DNA of 64,000 nucleotides. It comes from Arthrobacter sp. Y-9. Its GTDB lineage: Bacteria; Actinomycetota; Actinomycetes; Actinomycetales; Micrococcaceae. Below, one piece after another: positions 19,939-34,443 of this stretch; the stretch's first letter is position 1; each line of letters starts with the position of its first letter. Under the pieces are notes generated by a model. It made no database searches, was not told the origin of the DNA, and was given only the letters and a program-made list of their open reading frames with translations. Made by a program: the position numbers and the translations under genes. The stretch spans positions 1,674,001 through 1,738,000 of the forward strand of contig NZ_CP121463.1 of assembly GCF_029690065.1 (NCBI RefSeq), given 5' to 3'.

Positions 19939-20502
19939 GTGGCAACCACGAACGACATCAAGAACGGCACCGTCCTCAAGCTGGAGGGCAACCTCTGGAA
20001 CGTCATCGAGTTCCAGCACGTGAAGCCGGGCAAGGGCGGCGCGTTCGTGCGCACCAAGCTCCGCAACGTGCTCTCCGGCAAGGTCGTGGACAAGACCTTC
20101 AACGCCGGCGCCAAGATCGAGACCGCCACGGTCGACCGCCGCGATTACACCTACCTGTACCAAGACGGCGCCGACTACGTCTTCATGGACGTGCAGGACT
20201 ACGACCAGCTCACCGTGACCCCGGAGGTCGTCGGCAACGCGAAGAACTTCATGCTGGAGAACCAGCAGGTCATCATCGCCATGCACGACGGTTCGCCGCT
20301 GTACCTCGAAATGCCGGCCAGCGTCGTCCTCGAGATCACCTACACCGAGCCCGGCCTGCAGGGTGACCGTTCCTCCGCCGGCACCAAGCCCGCCACCGTG
20401 GAGACCGGCTACGAGATCCAGGTCCCGCTGTTCCTCGAGCAGGGCACCCGCGTCAAGGTCGACACCCGTGACGGCAGCTACCTGGGCCGGGTCACCGACT
20501 AG
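19939..20502 (+). CDS. efp: Elongation factor P
   Basis: Relieves ribosome stalling at proline runs. The 187-residue protein has three beta-barrel domains as usual. The tip loop reads VKPGKGGAF with the functional Lys at residue 32. The conserved C-terminal signature region includes [19 protein letters not shown] 19939 follows GGGAGAG and gives the standard N-terminus ATTNDIKNG; the frame upstream to 19873 is not conserved. nusB begins on the last base of its stop codon. Confidence 0.96.
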   Translation: MATTNDIKNGTVLKLEGNLWNVIEFQHVKPGKGGAFVRTKLRNVLSGKVVDKTFNAGAKIETATVDRRDYTYLYQDGADYVFMDVQDYDQLTVTPEVVGNAKNFMLENQQVIIAMHDGSPLYLEMPASVVLEITYTEPGLQGDRSSAGTKPATVETGYEIQVPLFLEQGTRVKVDTRDGSYLGRVTD

Positions 20503-20912
20503 TGAGCGCCCGCGGCAAGGCCCGCAATCGGGCACTCGACATCCTGTTTGAAGCCGAGCAGCGTCAGGTCACCCCGTTCTCCGTGATCAAGGAGCGGCGT
20601 GAGCACACCGACCAGATCATCAACCCCTACACGGTGGAAGTGGTCGAAGGTGTGGTGTCGCTGCAGGAGACCATCGACGAGTTCCTGACCACCTACGCCC
20701 AGGGCTGGACCCTGGAGCGCATGCCCAATGTGGACCGGATCATCCTCCGCATCGGGACCTGGGAACTGCTCTACAACGAGGACGTGCCGGACAGCGTAGC
20801 CGTGAGCGAGGCCGTGAGCCTCGCCAAGACCCTGTCCACGGACGACTCACCCGCGTTCATCAACGGCCTGCTCGGCCGCTTGAAGGAGCTCAAGCCCACG
20901 CTGCTCGCCTGA
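20502..20912 (+). CDS. nusB: Transcription antitermination protein NusB
   Basis: Binds boxA RNA with S10 during rRNA antitermination. It is a 136-residue all-helical protein with the family N-terminus ARGKARNRALDILFEAEQR and the C-terminal region VPDSVAVSEAVSLAKTLS...FINGLLGRL. The GTG start shares its first base with the efp stop codon, so the two are translationally coupled. Length is standard. Confidence 0.95.
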   Translation: MSARGKARNRALDILFEAEQRQVTPFSVIKERREHTDQIINPYTVEVVEGVVSLQETIDEFLTTYAQGWTLERMPNVDRIILRIGTWELLYNEDVPDSVAVSEAVSLAKTLSTDDSPAFINGLLGRLKELKPTLLA

Positions 20913-20945
20913 TCCCCGCAAGGGAACCAGCGCTCAGTGGTGGAC

Positions 20946-20990
20946 GACGACGGCGGCCCGCCCCCTTTCCGGGGGCGGGCCGCCGTCGTC
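20946..20990. terminator. 20-bp perfect hairpin between convergent nusB and PrsW-like gene
   Basis: 20946-20965 and 20971-20990 are perfectly complementary with the five-base loop TTTCC. Very GC-rich, no T run on either strand. Its place between two converging genes suggests it works as a bidirectional terminator. Confidence 0.75.
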
Positions 20991-21035
20991 ATCTGCGGAC
21001 ATCACAGTTCGCGAAGGTCTCTGTTCGCGGAGCGT

Positions 21036-22613
21036 TCAGGCGGTCACCAGGGACCGCAGCTGGCCGAGACGTTCCAGCAACCGGTGCTCGTCCTGCTGAA
21101 GCCGGGGGAGGTCCCGTCCGGTGAGGATCCGCTGGCGGGTGTAGGCCAGGGCCGTCGCGGTGCGGATGAGTTCGTGCATGGTCTTCTGGCGGCCGAACTG
21201 GGAGGCCCAGCGTTTGGCGGCCCGGCGTCCCTGACCTGTCGCGAAGAGTCCCACTTCCGGCCAGGTGAGCCAGCCGGCCGCGGCGTATTCGCTCAGTCGG
21301 GCGCGCGTGAGCTTGGCTTCGGCGACCCGGAGGAAGATGAACCCCAGGACCGCCAGGAAGAACAGCGGCATCTGGATCACGATGTAGAGCCAGAGGAAGT
21401 CCTGGCCCATGCTGTTCCACTGGTGATGCAGGAACATGGCGGGCAGCAGGCCCACGAAGAACGCCCCGATGGTCAGGCCCCGGTTCCAGCGGCGCGCCGC
21501 GAAGCCCATGAGCAGGCCGGTGGCGCCGGTGAACAGGGCATGCGCGAAGGGGGAGAGGATGCCGCGGAGGAAGACGATGGTCCAGAACGTCTGGCCGGCG
21601 CCTTCCTCGGCGGAGTAGATCCGGCCGAAGTAGAGGATGTTCTCCGTGAAGGCGAAGCCCGCGGCGATCGTGAAGGCGTAGACCAGTCCGTCCACCGGGC
21701 CGTCGAAGTATTTCCGGGCCAGGAGCGCCAGCAGGAGCAGGCCGAGCGACTTGGAGAACTCTTCGACGATCGGCGCTTCCACGGTGGCCAGGAAGGTCTG
21801 GACCTCCGCCTTGGTGGAATCCGGTGGCGCGAGCTGCAGGAAGAACGGCTGGATCACCACCGTGGTGGCGACCGCGACCGTGGCGCCCCAGAGCAGCGCG
21901 AAGAGCAGGAGCTTCCGCGGTTCGGGCTCCCAGCGGTCCATGAAGTAGACCGCCGTGAGCACGATCGCCAGCGGAATCAGGGAGGCGAAAAAGCCGCCCA
22001 TGAACCCTTGCCCTCCGACGTTCGAGAGCAGCAGCGGCAGGACGAGCACCAGGCTGAGGAACGCGAGGACCCCGCCGATGATCATGAGCGCGAGCGTGGC
22101 GGGATTGATATTGCGATGCCGGCGGGGAGGCGCCCAGCCGGTCGGCGTCTGCTGCCAGGCGCCGTGGAACTGCTGGGGACCGGCGGGCCAGGCCGGCGCC
22201 TGGGTCTGCTGTGCCGGATAGGCCTGCTGCGGGAACCGCTGTCCTTGATCTTGTGGCGACGGATTCTGCTGCCACGCCTGAGGGCCGGGCGCAGGCTGCT
22301 GGAACGGCTGCTGGAAAGCCTGCGGCTGCGCGGGTTGCTGGTAGGGCTGCTGGCCCTGGAAGTGCTCACCCTGATACTGCTGACCCTGGTGCTGCTGGTC
22401 CTGATACCGCAGGGGCGCCGACGGCTGCAGAGGCGGGCGCCCGGCGTAGTTCGCCCCCGGCTGCGTGTAGCTCTCGGGATCGACCCGGCCGATCCAGCTC
22501 GGATTCAGCTGCTGGTCCTCGGGGACGAAGAAGGGTTCCGGCGCAGCTTGTGGCTGCCGGCCGGGGACCTGATGGCCTGAAGGGTCGTCGTGACCGTACG
22601 GTGGGGCGCTCAT
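21036..22613 (-). CDS. PrsW-family intramembrane metalloprotease with Gln-rich N-terminus
   Basis: A 525-residue protein. Residues 1-165 are Pro/Gln/Gly-rich and disordered, with runs such as YQDQQHQGQQYQGEHFQGQQ. The rest is a multi-span membrane domain with the PrsW motifs: EEFSKSLG (about 283-290), AFTENILYF (about 320-328) and the His motif PFAHALFTGATG (about 356). In Bacillus, PrsW cuts an anti-sigma factor; the substrate here is unknown. I chose the ATG at 22613 because GGAG lies six bases upstream; the frame stays open to 22688. No anti-sigma gene is nearby. Confidence 0.85.
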   Translation of the reverse strand: MSAPPYGHDDPSGHQVPGRQPQAAPEPFFVPEDQQLNPSWIGRVDPESYTQPGANYAGRPPLQPSAPLRYQDQQHQGQQYQGEHFQGQQPYQQPAQPQAFQQPFQQPAPGPQAWQQNPSPQDQGQRFPQQAYPAQQTQAPAWPAGPQQFHGAWQQTPTGWAPPRRHRNINPATLALMIIGGVLAFLSLVLVLPLLLSNVGGQGFMGGFFASLIPLAIVLTAVYFMDRWEPEPRKLLLFALLWGATVAVATTVVIQPFFLQLAPPDSTKAEVQTFLATVEAPIVEEFSKSLGLLLLALLARKYFDGPVDGLVYAFTIAAGFAFTENILYFGRIYSAEEGAGQTFWTIVFLRGILSPFAHALFTGATGLLMGFAARRWNRGLTIGAFFVGLLPAMFLHHQWNSMGQDFLWLYIVIQMPLFFLAVLGFIFLRVAEAKLTRARLSEYAAAGWLTWPEVGLFATGQGRRAAKRWASQFGRQKTMHELIRTATALAYTRQRILTGRDLPRLQQDEHRLLERLGQLRSLVTA

Positions 22614-22615
22614 GA

Positions 22616-24386
<1,771 letters not shown>

Positions 24387-24390
<4 letters not shown>

Positions 24391-25715
24391 GTTCCGACAA
24401 CCACCTCCTCACGGGAGCCTCGCTCCTGGGCGGCGAGCCCACCGACATCCTGATCGCCGACGGTGTCATCGCCGCACTCGGCGCCGACGCCGCGGCCCAC
24501 CCGCACGCCGAGGGCGCCACCGTGATCGACGCTTCGGGCCTCGTGGCTCTGCCGGGTCTCGTGGACGTTCACACCCACCTACGTGAGCCGGGCCGTGAGG
24601 ACGCCGAGACTGTCGAGACCGGCACCCGCGCCGCGGCGCTGGGCGGCTACACCGCCGTGCACGCCATGGCGAACAGCTCCCCGGTGGCCGACACGGCCGG
24701 CGTCGTCGAGCAGGTCCACAGCCTCGGCCAGGCCTCAGGCTGGGTCGATGTGCGCCCCGTGGGCGCCGTCACCGTCGGCCTGGCCGGCGAACAGCTCGCC
24801 GAGCTGGGCGCCATGGCCGACTCCCGCGCTCAGGTGCGGATGTTCTCGGACGACGGCATCTGCGTCCACGACCCGGTCCTGATGCGCCGCGCCCTCGAAT
24901 ACGTCAAGGCCTTCGACGGCGTCATCGCCCAGCACGCCCAGGAGCCGCGCCTCACGGCGGGCGCCCAGATGAACGAAGGCGAGGTGTCCGCGGTCCTCGG
25001 CCTGGCCGGCTGGCCCGCGGTCGCCGAGGAGAGCATCATCGCCCGCGACGTGCTCCTGGCGCAGCACGTCGACTCCCGCCTGCACGTCTGCCATGTCTCC
25101 ACGGCCGGCAGCGTGGAGATCATCCGCTGGGCCAAGCAGCGCGGCATCCGGGTCACCGCCGAGGTCACCCCGCACCACCTGCTGCTGACGGACGAACTGG
25201 TCCGCAGCTACGACCCGGTGTACAAGGTCAACCCGCCCCTCCGCACCCAGGAGGATGTGGTGGCTCTGCGCCAGGCCCTGGCCGAAGGCGTCATCGACGT
25301 CATCGGCACGGACCACGCGCCGCACCCGAGCGAGCACAAGGAGTGTGAGTGGGCGCAGGCCGCCATGGGCATGACGGGCCTCGAGACGGCACTGTCCGTC
25401 GTCCAGCACACCATGGTGGACAGCGGCCTCATGAGCTGGGCCGATGTGGCCCGCGTGATGTCCGAGGTCCCGGCAGAGGTCGGCCGCGTGGCCGACCAGG
25501 GCCGTCCGCTGGCCGTCGGAGAGCCCGCCAACATCACCCTTGTGGACCCGGCGGCGCGCTGGACCGTGGACGGCAAGACCATGGCCACCAAGGGCCGGAA
25601 CACGCCGTTCCAGGGCATGGAGCTGCCGGGCAAGGTCCGGGCCACCTTCTTCCACGGCCACCCCACGGTGCTGGACGGGGCGCTCAACACTCCGCGCACC
25701 ACCGTCGGGGCCTGA
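24387..25715 (+). CDS. pyrC: Dihydroorotase
   Basis: Cyclises carbamoyl aspartate to dihydroorotate. The 442-residue class I enzyme has metal ligands in [16 protein letters not shown] (about residues 57-72) and in HVCHVSTAG, and the catalytic region [12 protein letters not shown] (about residue 308). Length fits the class I family. Start overlaps the pyrB stop. Confidence 0.96.
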
Positions 25716-25718
25716 GCC

Positions 25719-26213
25719 ATGGACAAGGTCCTGCCCGGCATCCTCATGCTGGCCCTCGGCGCGGCGGTCATCGGGCTGCTGTACGTGGGGTGGCGCAGCC
25801 GCCAGCGACGCCAGAGCGATCTGGAGCCGCTGCCCACGGTGCCTGAGCTCGGCGAGCCCGGTCTCGCCGTCGCAGGCCAGTACGTGGCCACGACGACGGC
25901 GGGGGACTGGCTGGACCGCGTGGCGGTCCACAGCCTGGGCATCCGCTCCCGGGCGGACCTGGCAGTCCACCCCGACGGCGTGCTGATCACGCGGCCGGGC
26001 TGCGAGGAACTCTTCATCCCGGCGGCCGACCTCGAAGAGGTCCGGCTGACCAGCGGCATGGCGGGGAAGTTCCTGGGCAAGGACCAGATCCTCGTCGCCA
26101 CCTGGAAGCTGGGGGAGCGCAGCCTGGACACGGGTTTCCTGCCCCGGCACGGAGCCGACACCGAACCACTGCGGCAAGCCCTGGAGCGACTCCTGGGCCC
26201 CGCACGGGCCTGA
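25719..26213 (+). CDS. Membrane protein with PH-like domain (Rv1382-type position)
   Basis: A 164-residue protein with one N-terminal transmembrane helix (about residues 5-24), a basic stop-transfer stretch RSRQRRQ, and a soluble domain of beta-strand character (about 50-160) resembling the PH-like domains annotated in actinobacteria. It begins three bases after pyrC and precedes carA, the same place as Rv1382 in Mycobacterium tuberculosis. It is probably co-transcribed with the pyrimidine genes. Its function is not known. Confidence 0.75.
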   Translation: MDKVLPGILMLALGAAVIGLLYVGWRSRQRRQSDLEPLPTVPELGEPGLAVAGQYVATTTAGDWLDRVAVHSLGIRSRADLAVHPDGVLITRPGCEELFIPAADLEEVRLTSGMAGKFLGKDQILVATWKLGERSLDTGFLPRHGADTEPLRQALERLLGPARA

Positions 26214-26265
26214 TGGCCCTCCGAAACGACATGACAGACCACACGAACGCGAACAAGAGGACACA

Positions 26266-27462
26266 GTGAGCATTCAAACGCCTGAGGCGAGCACCGGCGC
26301 GGCAGTTCTCGTCCTTGAAGACGGACGCATCTTCCGCGGCCAGAGCTACGGTGCCGTCGGCACCACTCTGGGGGAGGCCGTCTTCACCACCGGCATGACC
26401 GGCTACCAGGAGACCATCACGGACCCCTCCTACGCCCGTCAGATCGTGGTGCAGACCGCCCCGCACATCGGCAACACCGGCGTGAACGGTGAAGACGCCG
26501 AATCCCGCCGCATCTGGGTCGCCGGGTACGTGGTGCGAGACCCCGCCCGACGTCCCTCCAACTGGCGCAGCGAGGCCTCGCTCGACGAGGAGCTCGTCCG
26601 CCAGGGCATCGTGGGCATCCAGGGCGTGGACACCCGCGCCCTGACCCGCCACCTGCGCGAGCACAAGACCATGCGCGCCGGCATCTTCTCCGGCGAGGCC
26701 GCTCAGGCGAGCGACGCCGAGCTGCTGGCCGCCGTCCGCGCGAGCGAGCCGATGGAAGGCTCCCGCCTGGCCGAAGAGGTCAGCATCGACGAGGCGTACG
26801 TCGTCGAGCCGTCCGACCACGGCTGGGAGGGCGAGCCCCGCTTCACCATCGCCGCGATCGACCTCGGCATCAAGGCCATGACCCCGCAGCGTTTCGCCGA
26901 GCGCGGTGTGCGCGTCCACGTGCTGCCGGCCACGGCAACGCTGGAGGACGTCAAGGCCGTGAACCCGGACGGGTTCTTCATGTCCAACGGCCCCGGCGAC
27001 CCCGCGACGGCGGACGCCCAGGTCAGCCTCCTGCGCTCCGTGCTGGACGAGAAGCTGCCGTACTTCGGCATCTGCTTCGGCAACCAGATCCTGGGCCGTG
27101 CGCTCGGCTTCGGCACGTACAAGCTGAAGTACGGACACCGAGGCATCAACCAGCCCGTCCTGGACCGCCGCACCGGCAAGGTGGAGATCACCTCGCAGAA
27201 CCACGGCTTCGCGGTGGACGCCCCCATGGAGGGCGCCACCCAGGCCCCGGAGAGCCGCTTCGGCCGCGTCGAGGTGAGTCACGTGAGCCTCAACGACGAC
27301 GTGGTCGAGGGCCTCTCCTGCCTCGACATCCCCGCGTTCTCCGTGCAGTACCACCCCGAGGCCGCCTCGGGTCCGCACGACGCCGCTTACCTCTTCGACC
27401 GCTTCATCGAGCTCATGGAAGCCGAGAGCGGCCAGACCAACCAGAAGGACAAGGACGCCTAA
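26266..27462 (+). CDS. carA: Carbamoyl-phosphate synthase small subunit
   Basis: Glutaminase subunit that delivers ammonia to CarB. It has 398 residues: an N-terminal CarA domain (about 1-160) and a class I glutamine amidotransferase domain with the nucleophile Cys near residue 270 ([12 protein letters not shown]) and the His/Glu pair near 363 and 365 ([10 protein letters not shown]). GTG 26266 follows AAGAGGA. carB begins three bases after its stop. The last ten residues are polar and probably disordered. Confidence 0.96.
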   Translation: MSIQTPEASTGAAVLVLEDGRIFRGQSYGAVGTTLGEAVFTTGMTGYQETITDPSYARQIVVQTAPHIGNTGVNGEDAESRRIWVAGYVVRDPARRPSNWRSEASLDEELVRQGIVGIQGVDTRALTRHLREHKTMRAGIFSGEAAQASDAELLAAVRASEPMEGSRLAEEVSIDEAYVVEPSDHGWEGEPRFTIAAIDLGIKAMTPQRFAERGVRVHVLPATATLEDVKAVNPDGFFMSNGPGDPATADAQVSLLRSVLDEKLPYFGICFGNQILGRALGFGTYKLKYGHRGINQPVLDRRTGKVEITSQNHGFAVDAPMEGATQAPESRFGRVEVSHVSLNDDVVEGLSCLDIPAFSVQYHPEAASGPHDAAYLFDRFIELMEAESGQTNQKDKDA

Positions 27463-27464
27463 GC

Positions 27465-30759
<3,295 letters not shown>

Positions 30760-30767
<8 letters not shown>

Positions 30768-31608
30768 CCAGACCACGACGGCGGGCGCCGGCTTCGGCGC
30801 CCGCCTGGCGGAGGCCATGGCCTCCCTCGGTCCCCTCTGCGTGGGCATCGACCCGCACCCCGGTCTCCTGGAGGCCTGGGGGCTGGACGACTCGGCCGTG
30901 GGGCTCAAGGAGTTCTCCGCACGTGTCCTGGAGGCCGCCGCGGGCCGCGTGGCCGCCATCAAGCCCCAGGTGGCCCTGTACGAGCGGCACGGTTCGGCCG
31001 GCCTGGCGGTTCTCGAGGGTCTGCTCGCGGACGCCGCCTCGGCCGGGGTGCTGACGATCGCCGACGCCAAGCGCGGTGACATCGGCTCCACGATGGCCGC
31101 CTATGCAGACGCGTGGCTGTCGCCGTCGTCGCCTCTCGCGGCGGACGCCGTGACGCTCAGCCCGTACCTCGGCTTCGAGTCGCTCCGTCCGGCCCTCGAC
31201 CTCGCGGCGGCCCACGGCCGCGGCGTGTTCGTCCTGGCGCTCACCTCCAACCCGGAGGGCGCGAGCGTCCAGCACGTCGGGGGAGAGGCCTCCGTGGCCC
31301 GTCGGATCATCGAGGCGGCCGCGGCGGAGAACGCCGGCGCGTCCGGTCTGGGCTCGGTAGGACTCGTCGTCGGCGCGACCGTCGGTGCGGCGATCGACGA
31401 GCTGGGTCTCGACCTCGCCGCGCTCAACGGCCCCATCCTGGCTCCCGGCCTCGGGGCCCAGGGCGCCACGGCCGAGGACATGCGCCGGACCTTCGGCGCG
31501 GCCTACCCCTTCGTCCTGGGCACGTCCAGCCGCGACATCCTCAAGGACGGCCCGTCCGTCCAGGGGCTCGTGGCGGGCATCGAGAGGACGCTCGCCGGCC
31601 TGCGCTGA
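30760..31608 (+). CDS. pyrF: Orotidine 5'-phosphate decarboxylase
   Basis: Makes UMP from OMP. The 282-residue protein belongs to the longer type found in actinobacteria and contains the catalytic segment [19 protein letters not shown] (about residues 97-115), plus [11 protein letters not shown] at the N-terminus. The ATG at 30760 lies inside the end of carB; the same frame is open far upstream but only as an out-of-frame reading of carB. Last gene of the pyrimidine operon; a long hairpin follows. Confidence 0.95.
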
Positions 31609-31648
31609 CCGTCCGGGCCGGCCCTCGGAGCGCCTGGACCTGCCGCTC

Positions 31649-31684
31649 AGCTGGGAGGTCGCCGAAATCGGTGACCTCCCAGCT
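31649..31684 (+). terminator. Long hairpin after pyrF
   Basis: AGCTGGGAGGTC (31649-31660) is perfectly complementary to GACCTCCCAGCT (31673-31684), and the enclosed bases extend the stem (GCC with GGT), giving a total stem of up to 17-18 pairs. No T tract follows. It sits upstream of the mihF -10 box and so probably terminates the pyr operon. Confidence 0.6.
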
Positions 31685-31708
31685 ATGGTGCCGGACGTCA
31701 CTTTCAGG

Positions 31709-31714
31709 TAGGTT
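31709..31714 (+). promoter_or_regulatory. Candidate -10 box of mihF
   Basis: TAGGTT fits the actinobacterial TANNNT pattern and lies about 55 bases before the mihF start codon, giving a short leader that ends in GGAGGTGGGAG. Confidence 0.4.
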
Positions 31715-31769
31715 CGCATCAACCGTCAGTCGCGCCCATAGCCATGGGCGCCCGGAGGTGGGAGATGCC

Positions 31770-32087
31770 ATGAGCCTGCGAGTTCTGACCAGCACGGAAC
31801 GAAGTGCCGCCCTTGCGAAAGCAGCAGCGGCCCGTCAGGTCCGTGCTCGCCTCAAAGAGGCGCTGAAATCCGGGGAACTGACCGTGCCGCAGGTCCTGGC
31901 GCAGGCGGAGGATGACCCCGCCATCGCACGGCTCAAGGTCTCCGAACTGCTCGAGTCCTTCCCGGGCATCGGCCGCGTCAGGTCGCAGGCGATCATGACG
32001 CAATTGCGCATCGCCCCGTCACGCAGGGTCCGGGGCCTCGGCGTCCACCAGCGCAAGGCCCTGATAGATTTTCTGGAAGACAAATAG
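31770..32087 (+). CDS. mihF: Actinobacterial integration host factor (mIHF)
   Basis: A 105-residue nucleoid-associated protein, not homologous to the IhfA/IhfB pair of Gram-negatives. It has a long basic N-terminal helix (ALAKAAAARQVRARLKEALK) and a helix-two-turn-helix DNA-binding domain with ESFPGIGRVRSQAIMTQLRI, followed by RRVRGLGVHQRKALIDFL. The ATG at 31770 follows GGAGGTGGGAG. Its location directly upstream of gmk and rpoZ is the standard actinobacterial arrangement. Confidence 0.93.
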   Translation: MSLRVLTSTERSAALAKAAAARQVRARLKEALKSGELTVPQVLAQAEDDPAIARLKVSELLESFPGIGRVRSQAIMTQLRIAPSRRVRGLGVHQRKALIDFLEDK

Positions 32088-32126
32088 TTCAGGCGGCCCA
32101 CGGGCGGCCTATGACCAGAGGACACC

Positions 32127-32699
32127 GTGAGCTCACTTTCCGGTCTCACCGTGCTCGCCGGACCCACCGCGGTCGGCAAGGGCACGGTCTCCACGTACAT
32201 CCGTGACAACTACCCGCAGGTCTGGCTGTCGGTCTCCGCGACCACACGGCCCCCGCGGCCCGGGGAGCAGGAAGGCGTCCACTACTTCTTCAAGTCCGCC
32301 GAGGAGTTCGACCGGCTGGCCGAGGAGGGTGAATTCCTGGAGTGGGCCGTGGTGCACGGCGTCAACCGATACGGCACGCTGAGGAGCACGGTGGAGGCCG
32401 CACTGGCGGACGGGAAGCATGTCCTGCTGGAGATCGACCTTCAGGGAGCCCGCCAGGTCAAGGCCAGCGTCCCGGACGCCCGCTTCGTGTTCCTGGCCCC
32501 GCCGAGCTGGGATGAAATGGTCCGCCGACTGGTCGGCCGCGGCACGGAAAGCCCGGAGGAACAGCAGCGCCGGCTGGAAACCGCTAAACTGGAACTTGCT
32601 GCCGAGCCGGAGTTCGACCACACCGTGGTCAATGACGATGTCCGGCGTGCAGCCGACGAACTTGTCCAGCTGATGGGTTTGACCCCGAACCCTCGCTGA
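32127..32699 (+). CDS. gmk: Guanylate kinase
   Basis: Phosphorylates GMP to GDP. The 190-residue protein has the P-loop [16 protein letters not shown] (about residues 9-24), the GMP-binding [19 protein letters not shown], and the lid region [16 protein letters not shown] start at 32127 with AGAGGA upstream. Forty bases after mihF and likely co-transcribed with it. Confidence 0.95.
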   Translation: MSSLSGLTVLAGPTAVGKGTVSTYIRDNYPQVWLSVSATTRPPRPGEQEGVHYFFKSAEEFDRLAEEGEFLEWAVVHGVNRYGTLRSTVEAALADGKHVLLEIDLQGARQVKASVPDARFVFLAPPSWDEMVRRLVGRGTESPEEQQRRLETAKLELAAEPEFDHTVVNDDVRRAADELVQLMGLTPNPR

Positions 32700-32798
32700 A
32701 AAGCCGCCATGACGCGGCGTCTGCTCACCGGCGGGCGCCATCCCGGCCCCTCTCTGAGGAGCCGGGGACTGAACACCGAGAAGATCCTGGAGAACACC

Positions 32799-33068
32799 GT
32801 GTCCACCAACCTTGAGGGCATCATCAACCCGCCGATCGATCAGCTGCTCGAAGCCGCTGACTCGAAGTACGGCCTGGTCATCTTCGGTGCCAAGCGTGCC
32901 CGCCAGATCAACGCGTACTACGCCCAGCTGAACGAGGGCCTCTTCGAGTACGTCGGTCCGCTCGTCGAGACCAAGATGAACGAGAAGCCGCTCTCCATCG
33001 CCCTGCGCGAGATCAACGAGGGCCTTCTGGAGTGCAAGCCGGTCGAGAGCACCGAAGAAGCCGAGTGA
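32799..33068 (+). CDS. rpoZ: DNA-directed RNA polymerase omega subunit
   Basis: An 89-residue subunit that helps RNA polymerase assembly. The conserved MreB-like start is present as [20 protein letters not shown], followed by [11 protein letters not shown] and the acidic tail ending in TEEAE. GTG 32799 follows TGGAGA at seven bases; the upstream in-frame ATG at 32709 would add 30 unconserved residues. Confidence 0.95.
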   Translation: MSTNLEGIINPPIDQLLEAADSKYGLVIFGAKRARQINAYYAQLNEGLFEYVGPLVETKMNEKPLSIALREINEGLLECKPVESTEEAE

Positions 33069-33115
33069 TCCGGCGCCGGATCAACGGCGCCAGAGACTGA
33101 ACCAAGGAGACGCGC

Positions 33116-34351
33116 ATGCGGATCGTCCTGGGTGTCGGAGGAGGGATCGCGGCCTTCAAGGTCGCGTCCCTCCTTCGTCTTTTCACCGAACAGGGTCATC
33201 AGGTCAACGTCGTGCCCACGGAGGCGGCACTCCACTTCGTGGGGCAGGCCACCTGGGAGGCGCTGTCCGGCCATCCCGTGAGCACCTCCGTGTTCGAGCA
33301 CGTGGAGCAGGTGAATCACGTCCGGCTCGGCCAGGAGGCCGATCTGGTGGTGGTCGCTCCGGCCACGGCCAACATCCTGGCCCGCTCGGCTCATGGCCTG
33401 GCCGACGATCTGCTCGGCAACACGCTCCTCGTCGCCACCTGTCCGGTGCTGTTCGCCCCCGCCATGCACACCGAGATGTGGCGGCACCCCGCGACGCAGG
33501 CCAATGTGGCGACCCTCCGCGCGCACGGCGCCCACGTGCTGGACCCCGACGTCGGTCGTCTGACCGGCAAGGACAGCGGTCCGGGCCGCCTTCCGGAGCC
33601 GCAGGCCATCTTCGCGGCCGCGATGGCGCTGGTCTCCGCTCCTGACGAGGCGCACGACGCCGGATCCGCCGGGGCGCTGCTGACCGGGAAGCGGGTGCTC
33701 GTCTCCGCCGGCGGCACGCAGGAGCCTCTCGATCCGGTCCGGTTCCTCGGCAACCGGTCGTCCGGCAAGCAGGGCATCGCCCTGGCCGCCGCGGCCCGCG
33801 ACGCCGGCGCCGCGGTGACGCTCGTGGCCGCCCACGTGGAGGTCGCGCTTCCGGCGGGGGTCGACGTCGTGCGCGTGGGCACCGCCGAGGAACTGCGGGA
33901 GGTCATGACCCGCGAGGCGGCGTCCGCCGACGTCGTGCTCATGGCCGCTGCCGTGGCTGATTTCCGCCCCGCGGAACGGTCCGGCACCAAGATCAAGAAG
34001 CGGGCCGAGGGCACCGATCCGGTGATCGAGCTGGTCCGCAATCCCGACATCCTGGCCGAGCTGGTGCGGCTCCGTGCCGAGGAAGGCCGGGAACAGCTGA
34101 TCCTGGGCTTCGCCGCGGAGACGGGCGATGATTCGGGCAGTGTCCTCGAGTACGCCCGCCAGAAGCTCGAGCGCAAGGGCTGTGACCTCCTGGTGGTGAA
34201 CCACGTGGGGGAGTCGAAGGTCTTCGGTCAGGACGTGAATTCCGTGGAGATCCTGTCCCGGACCGACCGTGAGATGCAGCACGTGGAGGGTTCGAAGAAC
34301 CTCGTGGCCGAGGCGATCGTGCACCGTGTCGCCGCGGAGTTGCGCGGCTGA
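33116..34351 (+). CDS. coaBC: Bifunctional phosphopantothenoylcysteine decarboxylase / synthetase
   Basis: Two consecutive steps in coenzyme A synthesis. The 411-residue protein has an N-terminal FMN-binding CoaC domain (about 1-180) with GGGIAAFKVASLLRLF, the active-site segment VVAPATANILARSAHGLADD and PAMHTEMW. In the last of these His stands where most CoaC proteins have Asn. The C-terminal CoaB domain (about 185-405) has VSAGGTQEPLDPVRFLGNRS and AAAVADFRP. AAGGAG precedes the ATG. Confidence 0.94.
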   Translation: MRIVLGVGGGIAAFKVASLLRLFTEQGHQVNVVPTEAALHFVGQATWEALSGHPVSTSVFEHVEQVNHVRLGQEADLVVVAPATANILARSAHGLADDLLGNTLLVATCPVLFAPAMHTEMWRHPATQANVATLRAHGAHVLDPDVGRLTGKDSGPGRLPEPQAIFAAAMALVSAPDEAHDAGSAGALLTGKRVLVSAGGTQEPLDPVRFLGNRSSGKQGIALAAAARDAGAAVTLVAAHVEVALPAGVDVVRVGTAEELREVMTREAASADVVLMAAAVADFRPAERSGTKIKKRAEGTDPVIELVRNPDILAELVRLRAEEGREQLILGFAAETGDDSGSVLEYARQKLERKGCDLLVVNHVGESKVFGQDVNSVEILSRTDREMQHVEGSKNLVAEAIVHRVAAELRG

Positions 34352-34431
34352 ACGGGGCGGGTCCACAGGCGTGTCCCGCGCCGTCGTCCACATAACGTCA
34401 TGTGCGCGCCAAAGCTGGTGGAAGTGGCCGG

Positions 34432-34443
34432 TAGAGTGTACTG
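34432..34443 (+). promoter_or_regulatory. Predicted leaderless promoter of metK
   Basis: TAGAGT (34432-34437) lies six bases before the GTG at 34444. That geometry puts the transcript start on the start codon. No ribosome binding site precedes the GTG, which supports a leaderless message. There is no SAM riboswitch in the 92 bases between coaBC and metK. Confidence 0.55.

Noticed and set aside
19884-20366. Alternative plus-strand frame starting with an ATG in the efp leader
   Set aside because: It is out of frame with efp across most of its length and gives an Arg/Gln-rich translation without family features.
34352-34443. SAM riboswitch upstream of metK
   Set aside because: Only 92 bases separate the genes, no SAM aptamer core is visible, and the promoter looks leaderless.
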